From: CAXMMR01 sp965198995
GTDB lineage: Bacteria > Pseudomonadota > Alphaproteobacteria > Acetobacterales > Acetobacteraceae
Direction of reading: 5' to 3'
DNA length: 64,000 nucleotides
NCBI GenBank assembly: GCA_965198995.1
Contig: CBDAQG010000002.1
Span: 1,116,001 to 1,180,000 of the forward strand
The notes under the pieces were generated by a model. The model was not told the DNA's origin and ran no database searches. It worked only from the letters and a program-made list of their open reading frames with translations. This document shows positions 53,647-62,627 of this stretch, piece after piece (positions within the stretch are counted from its first letter, which is position 1; every line of letters starts with the position of its first letter). Both the position numbers and the translations under genes were made by a program.

Positions 53647-54450
53647 TCAGGCCGCGCTCAGCGCTGCCGGGCGCCAGGCGCCGGCGGGCGGGCAGGCCTG
53701 CGCGACCGCCTCGCGCAGCATCGCCGCCAGCGGTTCGACCTGGGTCTGGCTCAGCGCCTCGGCGCCGAGGCCGATGGCGAGCGGCTGGTCGGCGTCGGTG
53801 CTGGCCAGCAGCACCGCGACCAGCCGGTCGGCATCGGCGTGGCGGGCCTGCGCGTAGCCCTGCCGCCTGATCTGCTCGACGTCGGCCAGCACGTCGCGCA
53901 GGTTGACGCGCATCGCCGGGTCGGTCTCTTCGGCGTTGAGGCGATGCACGACGGCGCGCAGCTTGCGGTCCTCGAAGGTGGAGAGGAACAGCCGGCCGGT
54001 GGTCGAGCGCAGCAGCTTCTGCTGGGCGCCCTGCGCGGCTGATTTTTGCTGGGCGCCGTGCGGGGCGGGGCAGTGACGCGCGGCGTCGATGACGTGGATG
54101 TAGCGGACGGCGAGGCCGACCGTGGTGGCCAGGACGACGGTCTTGCCGGCGCGCTCGCTGAGCGCGTCCATCATCGACAGCAGGTGGCCGCGGCGGAACA
54201 ATTCGGGCTCGACCCAGGCGCCCAGGATGGCGACCCGGGCGGTCGGCCGGTAGGCGCGCCGCTGCGCGTCATAGGACAGGTAGCCCAGGCTGGTCAGGCA
54301 GCGCAGCAGCTCGGAGGTGCTGGATTGCGGGTAGTTGAGCGCCCGCGACACGTCCATCACCGAGGCATGCTGTCGATTGGCGTCGAAATATTCGAACACT
54401 TCGAGCACCCGGCCGGCGGATTTGACCATCTTCGTTTCGGTTGCGCTCAT
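53647..54450 (-). CDS. IclR family transcriptional regulator
   Basis: The 267-aa product has a winged helix-turn-helix at about 8-65 (VLEVFEYFDANRQHASVMDV, SSTSELLRCLTSLGYL) and an IclR effector-binding domain (LSERAGKTVVLATTVGLAVR, LLRSTTGRLFLSTF). Members usually control catabolic operons and bind small acids. ATG 54450 is preferred over the frame's upstream ATG. A short internal duplication (HGAQQKSAAQGAQQK) sits in a loop between the effector-domain strands. It is divergent from a small unknown gene and near prpDC, which it might control. Confidence 0.87.
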   Translation of the reverse strand: MSATETKMVKSAGRVLEVFEYFDANRQHASVMDVSRALNYPQSSTSELLRCLTSLGYLSYDAQRRAYRPTARVAILGAWVEPELFRRGHLLSMMDALSERAGKTVVLATTVGLAVRYIHVIDAARHCPAPHGAQQKSAAQGAQQKLLRSTTGRLFLSTFEDRKLRAVVHRLNAEETDPAMRVNLRDVLADVEQIRRQGYAQARHADADRLVAVLLASTDADQPLAIGLGAEALSQTQVEPLAAMLREAVAQACPPAGAWRPAALSAA

Positions 54451-54675
54451 CGGATCATTCCCCCCTGATCTCCCGGGCAAACCATCTTAAGGCGGTCTTG
54501 CCGGTCCGGTCGGCGCGTCTCGCGCGAGCACGCGACAGCGCCGTGGAGGTTTGGCAATCGCATGGGCGATGCGCGTTGACAAGGCTTTGCGTTGGGGCGG
54601 CTCGGGCCGGTTTTGTCGTTAAGACTTCCTTCATTCGGATGCTGCAGAGTGGTTGCCGAGCGGCGGGAGCGAGTG

Positions 54676-55020
54676 ATGAACGAGGTCGGATGGTCTGACG
54701 CCGTGCGGGTGTCGGGGGTCAGCTACGAGGAGCTGCGGCAGGCGATCCGGACGGAGCAGGGCATGCTCTTGGTGCTGCAGGCGGTGACCGCGGGCGAGCC
54801 GGCGACCAAGCGGGTGCTCGGCCTGCTGGTGGCGCGCTTCGGCGAGCGGCTGACCGGCGACAGCGCGAGCCAGTTGAACGCCGGCCTTGCGGTGGCCGAG
54901 CTGCTGCGCGAGTGCGGCTTCATGGAGGACCGTCGGGCTGGGCCGCCGGTGGGCGGCGGCGACCTGCGCTGGCGGCTGCCGGCGCCGGTGACGGCGCCGG
55001 TGCTGCGGCGGGTCTACTGA
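54676..55020 (+). CDS. Small hypothetical protein
   Basis: A 114-aa soluble protein beginning MNEVGWSDAVRVSGVSYEEL, helical in the middle (QGMLLVLQAVTAGEPATKRV, ASQLNAGLAVAELLREC) and with a Pro-rich end. GGGAGCG lies before ATG 54676. I do not recognise a family. It is divergent from the IclR gene (225 bp) and precedes prpD with a repeat between, so its membership in the methylcitrate operon is doubtful. Confidence 0.55.
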   Translation: MNEVGWSDAVRVSGVSYEELRQAIRTEQGMLLVLQAVTAGEPATKRVLGLLVARFGERLTGDSASQLNAGLAVAELLRECGFMEDRRAGPPVGGGDLRWRLPAPVTAPVLRRVY

Positions 55021-55034
55021 GGGGGCCAAGCGAG

Positions 55035-55250
55035 AAGGGAAAGGCCAGGGCTCCACCCTGGACCCGCTGGGGGCGGCGCCCCCAGACCCGCATCCGTTAG
55101 GAGTGGAGCCGGGCTCTTTCTTGCTTGGCGCAGCTATTCGATTTCGTGCTCAAAGCCACTGATCTCGGTTTGAAGCCATGGATCGGGGATGGATTTTAGA
55201 GGCTCCGCCTTTAATCGGGTCCAGGGGTGAAGCCGCTGGCCTTCCTTCCC
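55035..55250 (-). repeat. Composite B-A hairpin repeat before prpD
   Basis: AAGGCCAGGG-CTCCA-CCCTGG, B hairpin GGGGGC-GGC-GCCCCC, CTTGGCGCAGCTATTCGA (decayed copy of the GGCTTCGCC module), AGAGGC-TCC-GCCTTT with one mismatch, and a decayed terminal hairpin (CCAGGGGTGAAGCCGCTGG) plus CCTTCCTT. Several stems carry unpaired changes, so this looks like an older copy. Confidence 0.75.
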
Positions 55251-55301
55251 GCGCCAACGCTGCGATGATACTTCGGCCGTAGCGACCGCCGAGGATTGCC
55301 G

Positions 55302-56831
55302 ATGATCGACCATGAGGTTCGGGTGCATCCCGAGAGCGACCGCTTGACGCGCGCCGACCAGCTTGCCTGGAAGATCGCCGCCGTCGCGTCCGACGCCGTT
55401 GCGGTCGAGCCGGTGGTGGCCGAGATGATTGTCAACCGGTTGATCGACAACGCGGCCGTCGCCATCGCCTCGATCAACCGTCACCCGGTGATCTCCGCCC
55501 GGGCCGAGGCGCTGGCGCATCCGCGGGCCGGCGGGGCGACCGTGTTCGGCTGCGGCCCCGAGGTGCGGGTGCATGCGGAGTGGGCGGCGTGGGCGAACGG
55601 CACCGCGGTGCGCGAGCTCGACTATCACGACACGTTTCTGGCCGCCGAGTACAGCCATCCGGGCGACAACATTCCGCCGATCCTGGCGGTGGCGCAGCAG
55701 ACCGGGCGCGGCGGCGCCGAGCTGGTTCGCGGCATTGCCACCGGCTACGAGATCCAGGTCGATTTGGTGCGATCGATCTGCCTGCACGAGCACAAGATCG
55801 ACCACGTCGCCCATCTCGGCCCGTCGGCCGCCGCCGGCATCGGCACCCTGCTGGGGCTGGAGACGGAGGTGATCTACCAGGCGGTGCAGCAGGCGCTGCA
55901 CGTCACCACCGCGACGCGGCAGAGCCGCAAGGGCGAGATCTCGTCGTGGAAGGCGTTCGCGCCGTCGCATGCCGGCAAGCTCGCGATCGAGGCGGTGGAC
56001 CGGGCGATGCTCGGCGAGGGCGCGCCGAGCCCGATCTACGAGGGCGAGGACGGCGTCATCGCCTGGATGCTCGATGGCAAGTCGGCGCGCTACACCGTGC
56101 CGCTGCCGGCGCCGGGCGAGGCCAAGCGGGCCATCCTGTCGACGTTCACCAAGGAGCACTCGGCCGAGTATCAGAGCCAGGCGCTGATCGACCTGGCGTT
56201 TCGCATGGGGCGGCAGGTCAGCGACTGGGACGACGTCGCGGACATCGTGATCGAGACCAGCCATCACACCCATTACGTCATCGGCACGGGGGCGAACGAT
56301 CCGCAGAAGATGGATCCGCACGCCTCGCGCGAGACGCTCGACCACTCGATCATGTACATCGTCGCCGTGGCGCTGCAGGACGGCGCCTGGCACCACGTGC
56401 GCTCCTATGCGCCGGAGCGCGCGCGCCGGCCGGACACGGTGGCGCTGTGGCACAAGATCCGCACCGTCGAGGACCCGCGCTGGACCGCGCGCTACCATGC
56501 GACGGACCCGGCGCAGAAGGCATTCGGCGGCCGGGTGGTCATGACGCTGCGGGACGGGCGGGCGATCGTCGACGAGCTCGCGGTCGCCAACGCGCATACG
56601 CTGGGGGCGACGCCGTGGCAGCGCGCCGACTACCTGCGCAAGTTCAGGACGCTGACCGCCGGGCTGCTCGACGAGGCGGAGGCGGAGCGCTTTCTCGATG
56701 CGGCGCAGCGGCTGCCGGCGTTGCGGCCGGGGGAGCTCGGCGCGCTCACCATCGCCATGCCGGACGGCCGGTTGGCGGCCGCCGAGCGGGCCGGCATCTT
56801 CGGCTACCAGGTCGCGGGAGCAGGCGCGTGA
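55302..56831 (+). CDS. prpD: 2-methylcitrate dehydratase (MmgE/PrpD family)
   Basis: PrpD dehydrates 2-methylcitrate in the propionate-oxidising methylcitrate cycle. The 509-aa product shows the MmgE/PrpD fold: NRLIDNAAVAIASINRHPVI, GTAVRELDYHDTFLAAEYSH near 100, HPGDNIPPILAV, TRQSRKGEISSWKAFAPSHA near 208, and DPQKMDPHASRETLDHSIMY near 335. ATG 55302 follows GAGG at the right spacing; TTG 55296 is less likely. GTG of prpC overlaps its stop. No prpB (methylisocitrate lyase) is adjacent. Confidence 0.93.
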   Translation: MIDHEVRVHPESDRLTRADQLAWKIAAVASDAVAVEPVVAEMIVNRLIDNAAVAIASINRHPVISARAEALAHPRAGGATVFGCGPEVRVHAEWAAWANGTAVRELDYHDTFLAAEYSHPGDNIPPILAVAQQTGRGGAELVRGIATGYEIQVDLVRSICLHEHKIDHVAHLGPSAAAGIGTLLGLETEVIYQAVQQALHVTTATRQSRKGEISSWKAFAPSHAGKLAIEAVDRAMLGEGAPSPIYEGEDGVIAWMLDGKSARYTVPLPAPGEAKRAILSTFTKEHSAEYQSQALIDLAFRMGRQVSDWDDVADIVIETSHHTHYVIGTGANDPQKMDPHASRETLDHSIMYIVAVALQDGAWHHVRSYAPERARRPDTVALWHKIRTVEDPRWTARYHATDPAQKAFGGRVVMTLRDGRAIVDELAVANAHTLGATPWQRADYLRKFRTLTAGLLDEAEAERFLDAAQRLPALRPGELGALTIAMPDGRLAAAERAGIFGYQVAGAGA

Positions 56832-57982
56832 GCGACGTGGCGCCTGCCGGGCCGCGGCCGAAGAAGTCGGTGGCGCTGTCGGGCGTCGTGGCCGGCAACA
56901 CCGCGCTGTGCAGCGTCGGCCGCTCCGGCAACGACCTGCACTATCGCGGCTATGACATTCTCGACGTCGCCGAGACCAGCGAGTTCGAGGAGATCGCGCA
57001 CCTGCTCGTGCATGGCCATCTGCCGACCATGGCCGAGCTGGCTGCCTATAAGCGCCGGCTGACAGGGTTGCGCGGCGTGCCGGCGGCAGTGCGCACGGTG
57101 CTGGAAAGCCTGCCGGCCTCGGCGCACCCGATGGACGTGCTGCGCACCGCCGTCTCCGCACTCGGCTGCGCGCTGCCGGAGGCGCATGACCATAGCCCGG
57201 CCGGGGCGCGGGCGATCGCCGACCGGCTGATGGCCAGCCTCGGCTCGATGCTGCTCGTCTGGCATCATTACGCCGTCAATGGCCGGCGCATCGACGTCGA
57301 GACCGACGACGACAGCATCGGCGGGCACTTCCTGCACCTGCTGCACGGTGAGAGCCCGCGCGAGACCTGGGTGCGGGCGATGCACACCTCGCTCATTCTC
57401 TACGCCGAGCACGAGTTCAACGCCTCGACGTTCGCCGCCCGCGTCGTCGCCGGCACCGGGTCCGACCTGTATTCGGCGATCACCGCCGGCATCGGCGCGC
57501 TGCGCGGGCCCAAGCATGGTGGGGCCAACGAGGTCGCGCTCGAGATCCAGCAGCGCTACGCCACCGCCGAGCAGGCCGAGGCTGACATCCGCCGCCGCGT
57601 CGAGGCCAAGGAAGTCGTGATCGGCTTCGGCCACCCGGTCTACACGGTGAGCGACCCGCGCAACGTGGTGATCAAGGGAGTGGCCGAGCGGCTGTCGCGG
57701 GAGAACGGCGCGCTGACGACGTTCGACGTCGCGGCACGGATCGAGAGCGTGATGATGGACGCAAAGACGATGTTCCCGAACCTCGATTGGTTCTCGGCCG
57801 TCTCCTACAGCCAGATGGGCGTGCCGATCACCATGTTCACGCCGCTGTTCGTCATCGCCCGCACGTCGGGATGGAGCGCGCACGTGATGGAGCAGCGCGC
57901 AGACAACAAAATCATTCGTCCGTCGGCCAATTATACCGGGCCAGACGATCTGACGTTCGTGCCGCTGAGCGAGAGGACGTAA
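56828..57982 (+). CDS. prpC: 2-methylcitrate synthase
   Basis: PrpC condenses propionyl-CoA with oxaloacetate. The 384-aa product is a citrate-synthase fold of the short methylcitrate type. Active-site residues are in GPKHGGANE (His near 235), GFGHPVYTVSDPR (His near 270) and NLDWFSAVSYSQMGVP (Asp near 320). The N-terminus (KKSVALSGVVAGNTALCSVG, LHYRGYDILD) is typical of PrpC rather than GltA. It is translated with prpD through a GTGA overlap. Its TAA is followed at once by a hairpin repeat. Confidence 0.93.
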   Translation: MSDVAPAGPRPKKSVALSGVVAGNTALCSVGRSGNDLHYRGYDILDVAETSEFEEIAHLLVHGHLPTMAELAAYKRRLTGLRGVPAAVRTVLESLPASAHPMDVLRTAVSALGCALPEAHDHSPAGARAIADRLMASLGSMLLVWHHYAVNGRRIDVETDDDSIGGHFLHLLHGESPRETWVRAMHTSLILYAEHEFNASTFAARVVAGTGSDLYSAITAGIGALRGPKHGGANEVALEIQQRYATAEQAEADIRRRVEAKEVVIGFGHPVYTVSDPRNVVIKGVAERLSRENGALTTFDVAARIESVMMDAKTMFPNLDWFSAVSYSQMGVPITMFTPLFVIARTSGWSAHVMEQRADNKIIRPSANYTGPDDLTFVPLSERT

Positions 57983-58164
57983 GGCCAGGGGCGTTGCCCC
58001 TGGACCCCATTAAAGGCGGCGCCTTTAAAATCCGTTTGTTGTTCTTGCCGACAGGCGAGGGCAGTGGCGTGGCAGGGATATTTTTGCCGGTTCTTTCTGA
58101 AGGATGGATTTTAAAGGCTCCGCCTTTAATGGGGTCAAGGGGCAAAGCCCCTTGCCTTCCTTCC
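57981..58164. repeat. Hairpin repeat made of two inverted A halves
   Basis: Left: AAGGCCAGGGGC-GTT-GCCCCTGG then AAAGGC-GGC-GCCTTTAAAATCC. Right: GGATTTTAAAGGC-TCC-GCCTTTAA then AAGGGGC-AAA-GCCCCTT-GCCTTCCTTCC. The two A halves face each other around a 55-bp centre, with no B or D hairpin. The copy lies between convergent prpC and the PiT gene and touches both stop codons. Confidence 0.85.
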
Positions 58165-59577
58165 TCAGAAGTTCGGATTAGCCAGCACGTAGAACAGACC
58201 GCCGGCCAGGAAGAAGGTGACGGGCAGGGTGAACAGCCAGGCGAGGCCGATGCGGACCAGCATGCTGCGTTGCACGCCTTGGCCGCCGGCGACCATGGTG
58301 CCGGCGATGCCTGAGGTGATCACGTGGGTGGTGCTGACCGGGGCGCCGGTGAAGCCGGCGATGCCGATCAGCGCGGCGCCGACCAGCTCGGCGCTGGCGC
58401 CCTGGCCGGGCGTCATGTGCTGCTTGCCGAGGCGTTCGCCCAGGGTGCGCACGACCCGCTTGTAGCCGACCATGGTGCCGGCGCCGAGGCAGAGTGCGCT
58501 CAGCACCCGCACCCAGATCGGGGCGTATTGCACCGGCGGCCCCATTTCGGTGCGCAGCGACTTGGCTTTTGCCTTGTCGGCGGGCGAGGCGTCCTTGGCC
58601 TCGGTGACGTGTTTGAGCTGGCTCAGCACGTCGTAGACGTCGCCGCGCAGCTTGGCGCGGGCTGGCGCGGTTTGGCCGATGGCCACGGGCGGCGGGTTGG
58701 CGCCGAGGCTCTGCAGCTGGTCGCCGGCGTCGCGCAGGTCGGTGGCGGCGGCCAGTCCTTGCCGCTTCTGGTCGTCGCCATACGCCGCGATGAGCGGCAT
58801 GGCGGCGACGGCATTCTGGCTGAGGGTCGCCAGCCGGTGCGACGCCTCGGGGTTCAGCGCGTAGGTGGCCGGCACCAGGCCGATGATGGTCAGCATGATG
58901 AGGCCGATGCTCTTCTGGCCGTCATTGGTGCCGTGCGAGAAGCTGACACCGGTGCAGGTGAGGATCAGCAGGCCGCGCAGCCACCAGACCGGCGGCTTGC
59001 CCTCTTCGGGTGGTTCGAAGAGGTGGCCGTGGCGGACGGTGACCTTGAGCAGGAAGTAGAGGCCGCCGGCGAGGATGAAGCCGAGGAGCGGCGACAGCGC
59101 CAGCGCCTCGAGCACCTTGATGATCTGCTGCCAATCAACGCCCTGGCCGAGGCCGCGGGCGCGGAGCAGGGCGTCGCTGGCGGCGACGCCGATGAGGGCG
59201 CCGATGATGCAGTGCGAGGAGCTGTTCGGGATGCCGAAGAACCAGGTGAGGACGTTCCAGAACAGCGCGGCGACGAACAGCGAGACCAGCATCGGCAAGG
59301 CGGGGGCGCCGTTGGGCGGCGTCAGCACGTCGGGCGGCAGGATCTCGACCAGGGCGTAGGCGACGGCGATGCCGCCGACGAGCACGCCGACGAAGTTCAT
59401 GATGCCGGACCAGATCACCGCCGGGATCGGCTTCAGGGTATTGGTGTAGATGACGGTGGCGACGGCGTTGGAGGTGTCGTGGAAGCCGTTGGTGGCCTCG
59501 AAGGCGAGCACCAGGACGAAGCAGCCGACCAGCATGGCGATGACGGCGGCAGAGGACGGCATGACGTGGACGAGCAT
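58165..59577 (-). CDS. pit: Inorganic phosphate transporter, PiT family
   Basis: PiT proteins import phosphate as a metal-phosphate complex with protons. The 470-aa product has two PiT signature halves: FEATNGFHDTSNAVATVIYT near 30 and GASAELVGAALIGIAGFTGA with PVSTTHVITSGIAGTMVAGG near 405. About ten helices flank a large loop (about 245-345). FSHGTNDGQKSIGLIML near 215 is also family-typical. Alternative start Met6. It makes sense beside the polyphosphate genes metabolically, although they are 20 kb apart. Confidence 0.92.
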   Translation of the reverse strand: MLVHVMPSSAAVIAMLVGCFVLVLAFEATNGFHDTSNAVATVIYTNTLKPIPAVIWSGIMNFVGVLVGGIAVAYALVEILPPDVLTPPNGAPALPMLVSLFVAALFWNVLTWFFGIPNSSSHCIIGALIGVAASDALLRARGLGQGVDWQQIIKVLEALALSPLLGFILAGGLYFLLKVTVRHGHLFEPPEEGKPPVWWLRGLLILTCTGVSFSHGTNDGQKSIGLIMLTIIGLVPATYALNPEASHRLATLSQNAVAAMPLIAAYGDDQKRQGLAAATDLRDAGDQLQSLGANPPPVAIGQTAPARAKLRGDVYDVLSQLKHVTEAKDASPADKAKAKSLRTEMGPPVQYAPIWVRVLSALCLGAGTMVGYKRVVRTLGERLGKQHMTPGQGASAELVGAALIGIAGFTGAPVSTTHVITSGIAGTMVAGGQGVQRSMLVRIGLAWLFTLPVTFFLAGGLFYVLANPNF

Positions 59578-59657
59578 CGGGCCTCGCGGGATTGGCCCTC
59601 GCTTTTACCCGCGGCGGCCGGGACGACGTTGTTTCAGTTCAGAGACATCCTGCCGGA

Positions 59658-60323
59658 TCAGGGCGTTGCCGGCGGGGCGGGCTTGGCGCGGCGGCGCAGG
59701 GCGGCCGGCAGGCGGACCAGCAGCGGGGCGAGGAAGGGCACGGCGAAGGCGGTGGACCAAAGCCAGGGCGTTTTGGTAGGGCGAAATACCGCAAGTCCGA
59801 TCGACAGGCCGAACACGGCGAGCAGCATCACCGCGCCGAGCAGCTCGCCCTGGGCGGTGCGGCGGCGGTGCGCCTCGACCCACAGGCTCAGGTTGAGCAG
59901 GGCGATCAAGGTCGCGTGAACGGCGAAGATGACGGCGACGCCGGCGGTCAGCGGGCGGTGGCTGGACAGGGTGGTGGCGAGCGGCAGCAGGATGATGAGA
60001 AACAGGAACAGCAGGTGCAGCACCGCTTCGTGGACGCTGACGGTGGTCATCATCGCCAGGCGGCGCTGCTGCGAGACCCAGTAGTTGGCGGCGATGGCAA
60101 AGCTCAGCACGACGCTGCCAAGTTGGTCGGACAGGCCGGCCAGGATGTTGCCGGCGTCGCCGCTCAGCGTCTGCGCGCGGGGGATCAGGTTGGTGGCGAG
60201 CAGGGTCATGGCGACGCCGAACATGGTGTCGCTGAGGCTCGCCAGGCGGTCGGACTGCAGGTAGGGACGCTGGCGGCGGCGGGGAGCGGGCGGCGAATCG
60301 GGTTGTGAGTTCAACGTTATCAA
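59658..60323 (-). CDS. TMEM175/DUF1211-like membrane protein
   Basis: The 221-aa product has about six hydrophobic helices and starts the first with RLASLSDTMFGVAMTLLATN, resembling the RxxxFSDxxxAIxxTLL signature of bacterial TMEM175 (DUF1211) potassium-channel-like proteins, with some changes in the core. Function in this genome is unknown. The start is weak: TTG 60323 is the first usable codon after a stop, and the palindrome at 60336-60355 lies right upstream. A later start before RLASLSD is possible. Confidence 0.7.
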   Translation of the reverse strand: MITLNSQPDSPPAPRRRQRPYLQSDRLASLSDTMFGVAMTLLATNLIPRAQTLSGDAGNILAGLSDQLGSVVLSFAIAANYWVSQQRRLAMMTTVSVHEAVLHLLFLFLIILLPLATTLSSHRPLTAGVAVIFAVHATLIALLNLSLWVEAHRRRTAQGELLGAVMLLAVFGLSIGLAVFRPTKTPWLWSTAFAVPFLAPLLVRLPAALRRRAKPAPPATP

Positions 60324-60335
60324 TGACTTGGAGAA

Positions 60336-60355
60336 ATCTTGCTAATAGGCAAGAT
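60336..60355. repeat. Palindrome ATCTTGC TAATAG GCAAGAT
   Basis: Seven-base arms around TAATAG, preceded by TTATCAATGACTTGG. It matches the palindromes at 6473-6492 and 23901-23916 in core and in the ATCAA motif upstream. Here it is 13 bp upstream of a start codon and no other repeat module accompanies it. Confidence 0.6.
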
Positions 60356-60428
60356 CGCCGGCTCCCCGGCAAGATGCGGCAGCTGGGGTGACCCTATGCG
60401 GGGTGGGTGACCGTGCCAAGCGGCGGCT

Positions 60429-60785
60429 TCAGGAGCCATGCTGGCGGCCGACGCGGAGGAAGTCGTCCTTGATGGCGGCGAGCGTGTCGGCCGGCAGCTC
60501 CTCCAGGTTCAGCAGCTCGGAACGGGCCTCTCGGCTGACGCGGATCAGCTCGTCGAGCTTGACCTGCAGCGAGTCGGTGTCACGATTCTGGGTGTTCTGG
60601 ATCAGGAACACCATCAGGAAGGTGACGATGGTGGTGCTGGTGTTGATGACGAGCTGCCAGGTGTCGCTGAAGTGGAAGATCGGGCCGCTGACCGCCCAAA
60701 GGACGACGAGCCCGGTTGCGATGGCGAAGGTGAGCGGCCGGCCGGCGCCGCGGGCGACCTTCTGGGCAAGCTTGTCGAACGTCAT
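60429..60785 (-). CDS. Low-affinity iron permease family protein
   Basis: The 118-aa product has two hydrophobic helices (RPLTFAIATGLVVLWAVSGP; LVINTSTTIVTFLMVFLIQN) and ends in an amphipathic helix (DTDSLQVKLDELIRVSREAR). The TWQLVINTSTTIVTFLMVFL with IQNTQNRD pattern is diagnostic of the Fet4-like low-affinity iron permease family (PF04120). Bacterial members are uncharacterised. ATG 60785 has a strong ribosome-binding site (AAGGAGGT, 7 bases upstream), so the longer frame is rejected. Confidence 0.85.
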   Translation of the reverse strand: MTFDKLAQKVARGAGRPLTFAIATGLVVLWAVSGPIFHFSDTWQLVINTSTTIVTFLMVFLIQNTQNRDTDSLQVKLDELIRVSREARSELLNLEELPADTLAAIKDDFLRVGRQHGS

Positions 60786-60900
60786 GGCGGCACCTCCTTG
60801 AGCGACTGCAGTCAGTGGGACACGCTCTGGCTTCGTCTGATCGAGCAAGCTCATCAGCCTACGGTCGCTTTGCGATCGCCGTCAGGCTGATGCTGCTCGG

Positions 60901-61107
60901 ATGGCAAACGCGGTGCGGCAGGGAAGTTCGCACCTCGATGACGAGGCGTGCGGGCCCGCTCGGGTCTCGTGTTCCGCGGTCGATCGGCGGCATGCATGGG
61001 CCTGGCGGGTGGCCTGGCAGGCGGCGCTGATCACCACCGTCGTGACCGAGGGCGTTCGGCCTGTTCGCGGTGTTCGCGCGCGGCTGGGCCGGTATCTTCA
61101 AGGCTGA
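60901..61107 (+). pseudogene. Possible frameshifted remnant of a small membrane protein
   Basis: Two frames read as one protein if one base is restored near 61050-61055. The first runs RRHAWAWRVAWQAALITTVV TEG; the second continues FGLFAVFARGWAGIFKAEAF and stops at TGA 61105-61107. Each part alone is meaningless at its junction, but together they would give a hydrophobic segment and an amphipathic end. No family is recognised. The rest of the 352-bp gap (60786-61137) shows nothing. Confidence 0.3.
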
Positions 61108-61137
61108 GGCGTTCAAACCGAAGGCAAGCACCTGACT

Positions 61138-62537
61138 TCAGTTGACGGCTGCTACGACGTGGCAGGTGGGATCCATGATGAAGTTGGACGGGCCAGCCGC
61201 ATCCTGGCCGACCACGTGCACGGTGGCATAAGCCTCCCGATCATGCACGGCGCGTCGACCGACCCACCATCGTGCCGTCGCTGCGGGCCTGATGATGACG
61301 ACGCCGGGACTGTTCGGGCCTGCCAGCTGAGCGTCCAGGGAGCTCAGGAAGGTGCGTTGGCAACGACCGTCTGCGGCGAGCTGCTGCTCCAGGTTGAGGG
61401 CGTGCAGCGTCAACAGGATCGTTGCCGCAGCGGCTAGGAGGCTTGTCGCACGGAGGCGAAATCGGCCATCCGCATCGAGGAGCAGATACGCTGTGGCGGA
61501 CGACAGCGCGAAGGCCGAGGCATAGAGATAGTGCGATTGCGGTGTGGGGAGCGACAGCACCGGCAACAGGAAGATGAAGTAGGCGATCAGATAGAGGCCG
61601 CCGCAGGCGAGCTTGCGGATTGTGATCGCCGCGACCACGAGCAGGTGCAGGCCAGCCGCACCCGAGCAGCTCCCAGATTGGCAGGGAGGCGGCTGGAGCA
61701 AGCTCGGTTGTCGATATCAGGAACGGGAACGCGAAGTAGAAAAACGCATTGCGCGGGACGACGATCATGGTCGGACGATAGGCGCCGCCGTGCCCCTGCA
61801 GCGTGGCGGCGATGGCCGGCAACCGGAGCGCCAGGTAGCCCAGCACGGGCAGCGTCGTGAGAGCGCCGATGAGCATCACGCGGCGCCACGCCGCCGCCTT
61901 GCGGCGCAACAGGGTCAGAGCGACGACCAGCGCGATGACGGCCGCCGGCAGGATCACGGCCGTCTCCTTCGACAGGATGGCGCCGGCGCTTGCACAGAGC
62001 AGGGCCGCGGCTCTGGGTGCGGTTGGACCGCGCGCCATGATGGACAGGCTGACGCACGCGGCGATGAGGCCGAAGAGGGCGTACCACTGGTCAAAGCAGG
62101 CCGCGATCCACGCTGTGGCGAAGACAGCCAGCGGCGAGGCGCCGAACAGGATCGCCGCGGCGATGGCGCGCGATCGTTCCGTGCCGGCGCGCTGGAGAAA
62201 CACCGCGAAGACGCTGGCGATGACCACGTGGAGAGCGACGCTGACGGCGTGCGGCACGAGGGGAGCCGTCTGCATCCAGCGGCTGAACAGCGCTTGCTGG
62301 ATGAAGCCGATGGGCCGGACAGGCACGCCGAAGTTTGCGCCCGCGTAAACTCTGCCGAGCAGCGCGATGGTGTAGCGCAGACCATGGCTCGTCACACGGT
62401 CATGGATCCCCCCACTCATCGTGGCTGAAGAACCCCGGGTTCGAGAGCGTGGGGACATACAGGGCGGTGATGATCACCGCCAGGACAAGGTAGGTAACGG
62501 CACGTGGCGACGCGGATCGTGGGCTGCCGACCGACAT
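61138..62537 (-). pseudogene. Frameshifted polytopic membrane protein, GT39/GT-C-like
   Basis: Three frames join into one protein. The first (from ATG 62537) reads TYLVLAVIITALYVPTLSNP and FFSHDEW, typical of GT-C membrane glycosyltransferases. It breaks in a six-C run (62408-62413); removing one base continues into DRVTSHGLRYTIALLGRVY, VPVRPIGFIQQALFSRWM and AGAILSKETAVILPAAVIAL. A second break near 61665-61680 moves to a frame with LHLLVVAAITIRKLACGGLY, FLLPVLSLPTPQSHYLYAS and a C-terminal soluble part. About nine helices are visible overall. Either decay, phase variation at the C run, or sequence error explains this. The substrate is unknown. Confidence 0.7.
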
Positions 62538-62627
62538 GGAGTGACCGCCTGCTCTCCGCTGGCTGACTGAGATGACCGTTTTTTGGTGCTTTTTTCGGAT
62601 CAGGAACAGCCTTCCGCACTCCCGCTG

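Noticed and set aside
55035..55250. Repeats as a CRISPR array or rRNA/tRNA-like RNA genes
   Set aside because: The units are scattered, not regularly spaced, and fold as simple hairpins. No spacers, cas genes, tRNA cloverleaf or T-loop sequence are present.
60786..60854. Longer start for the iron-permease-like protein
   Set aside because: A strong AAGGAGGT site is spaced for ATG 60785, and the added residues do not match the family.
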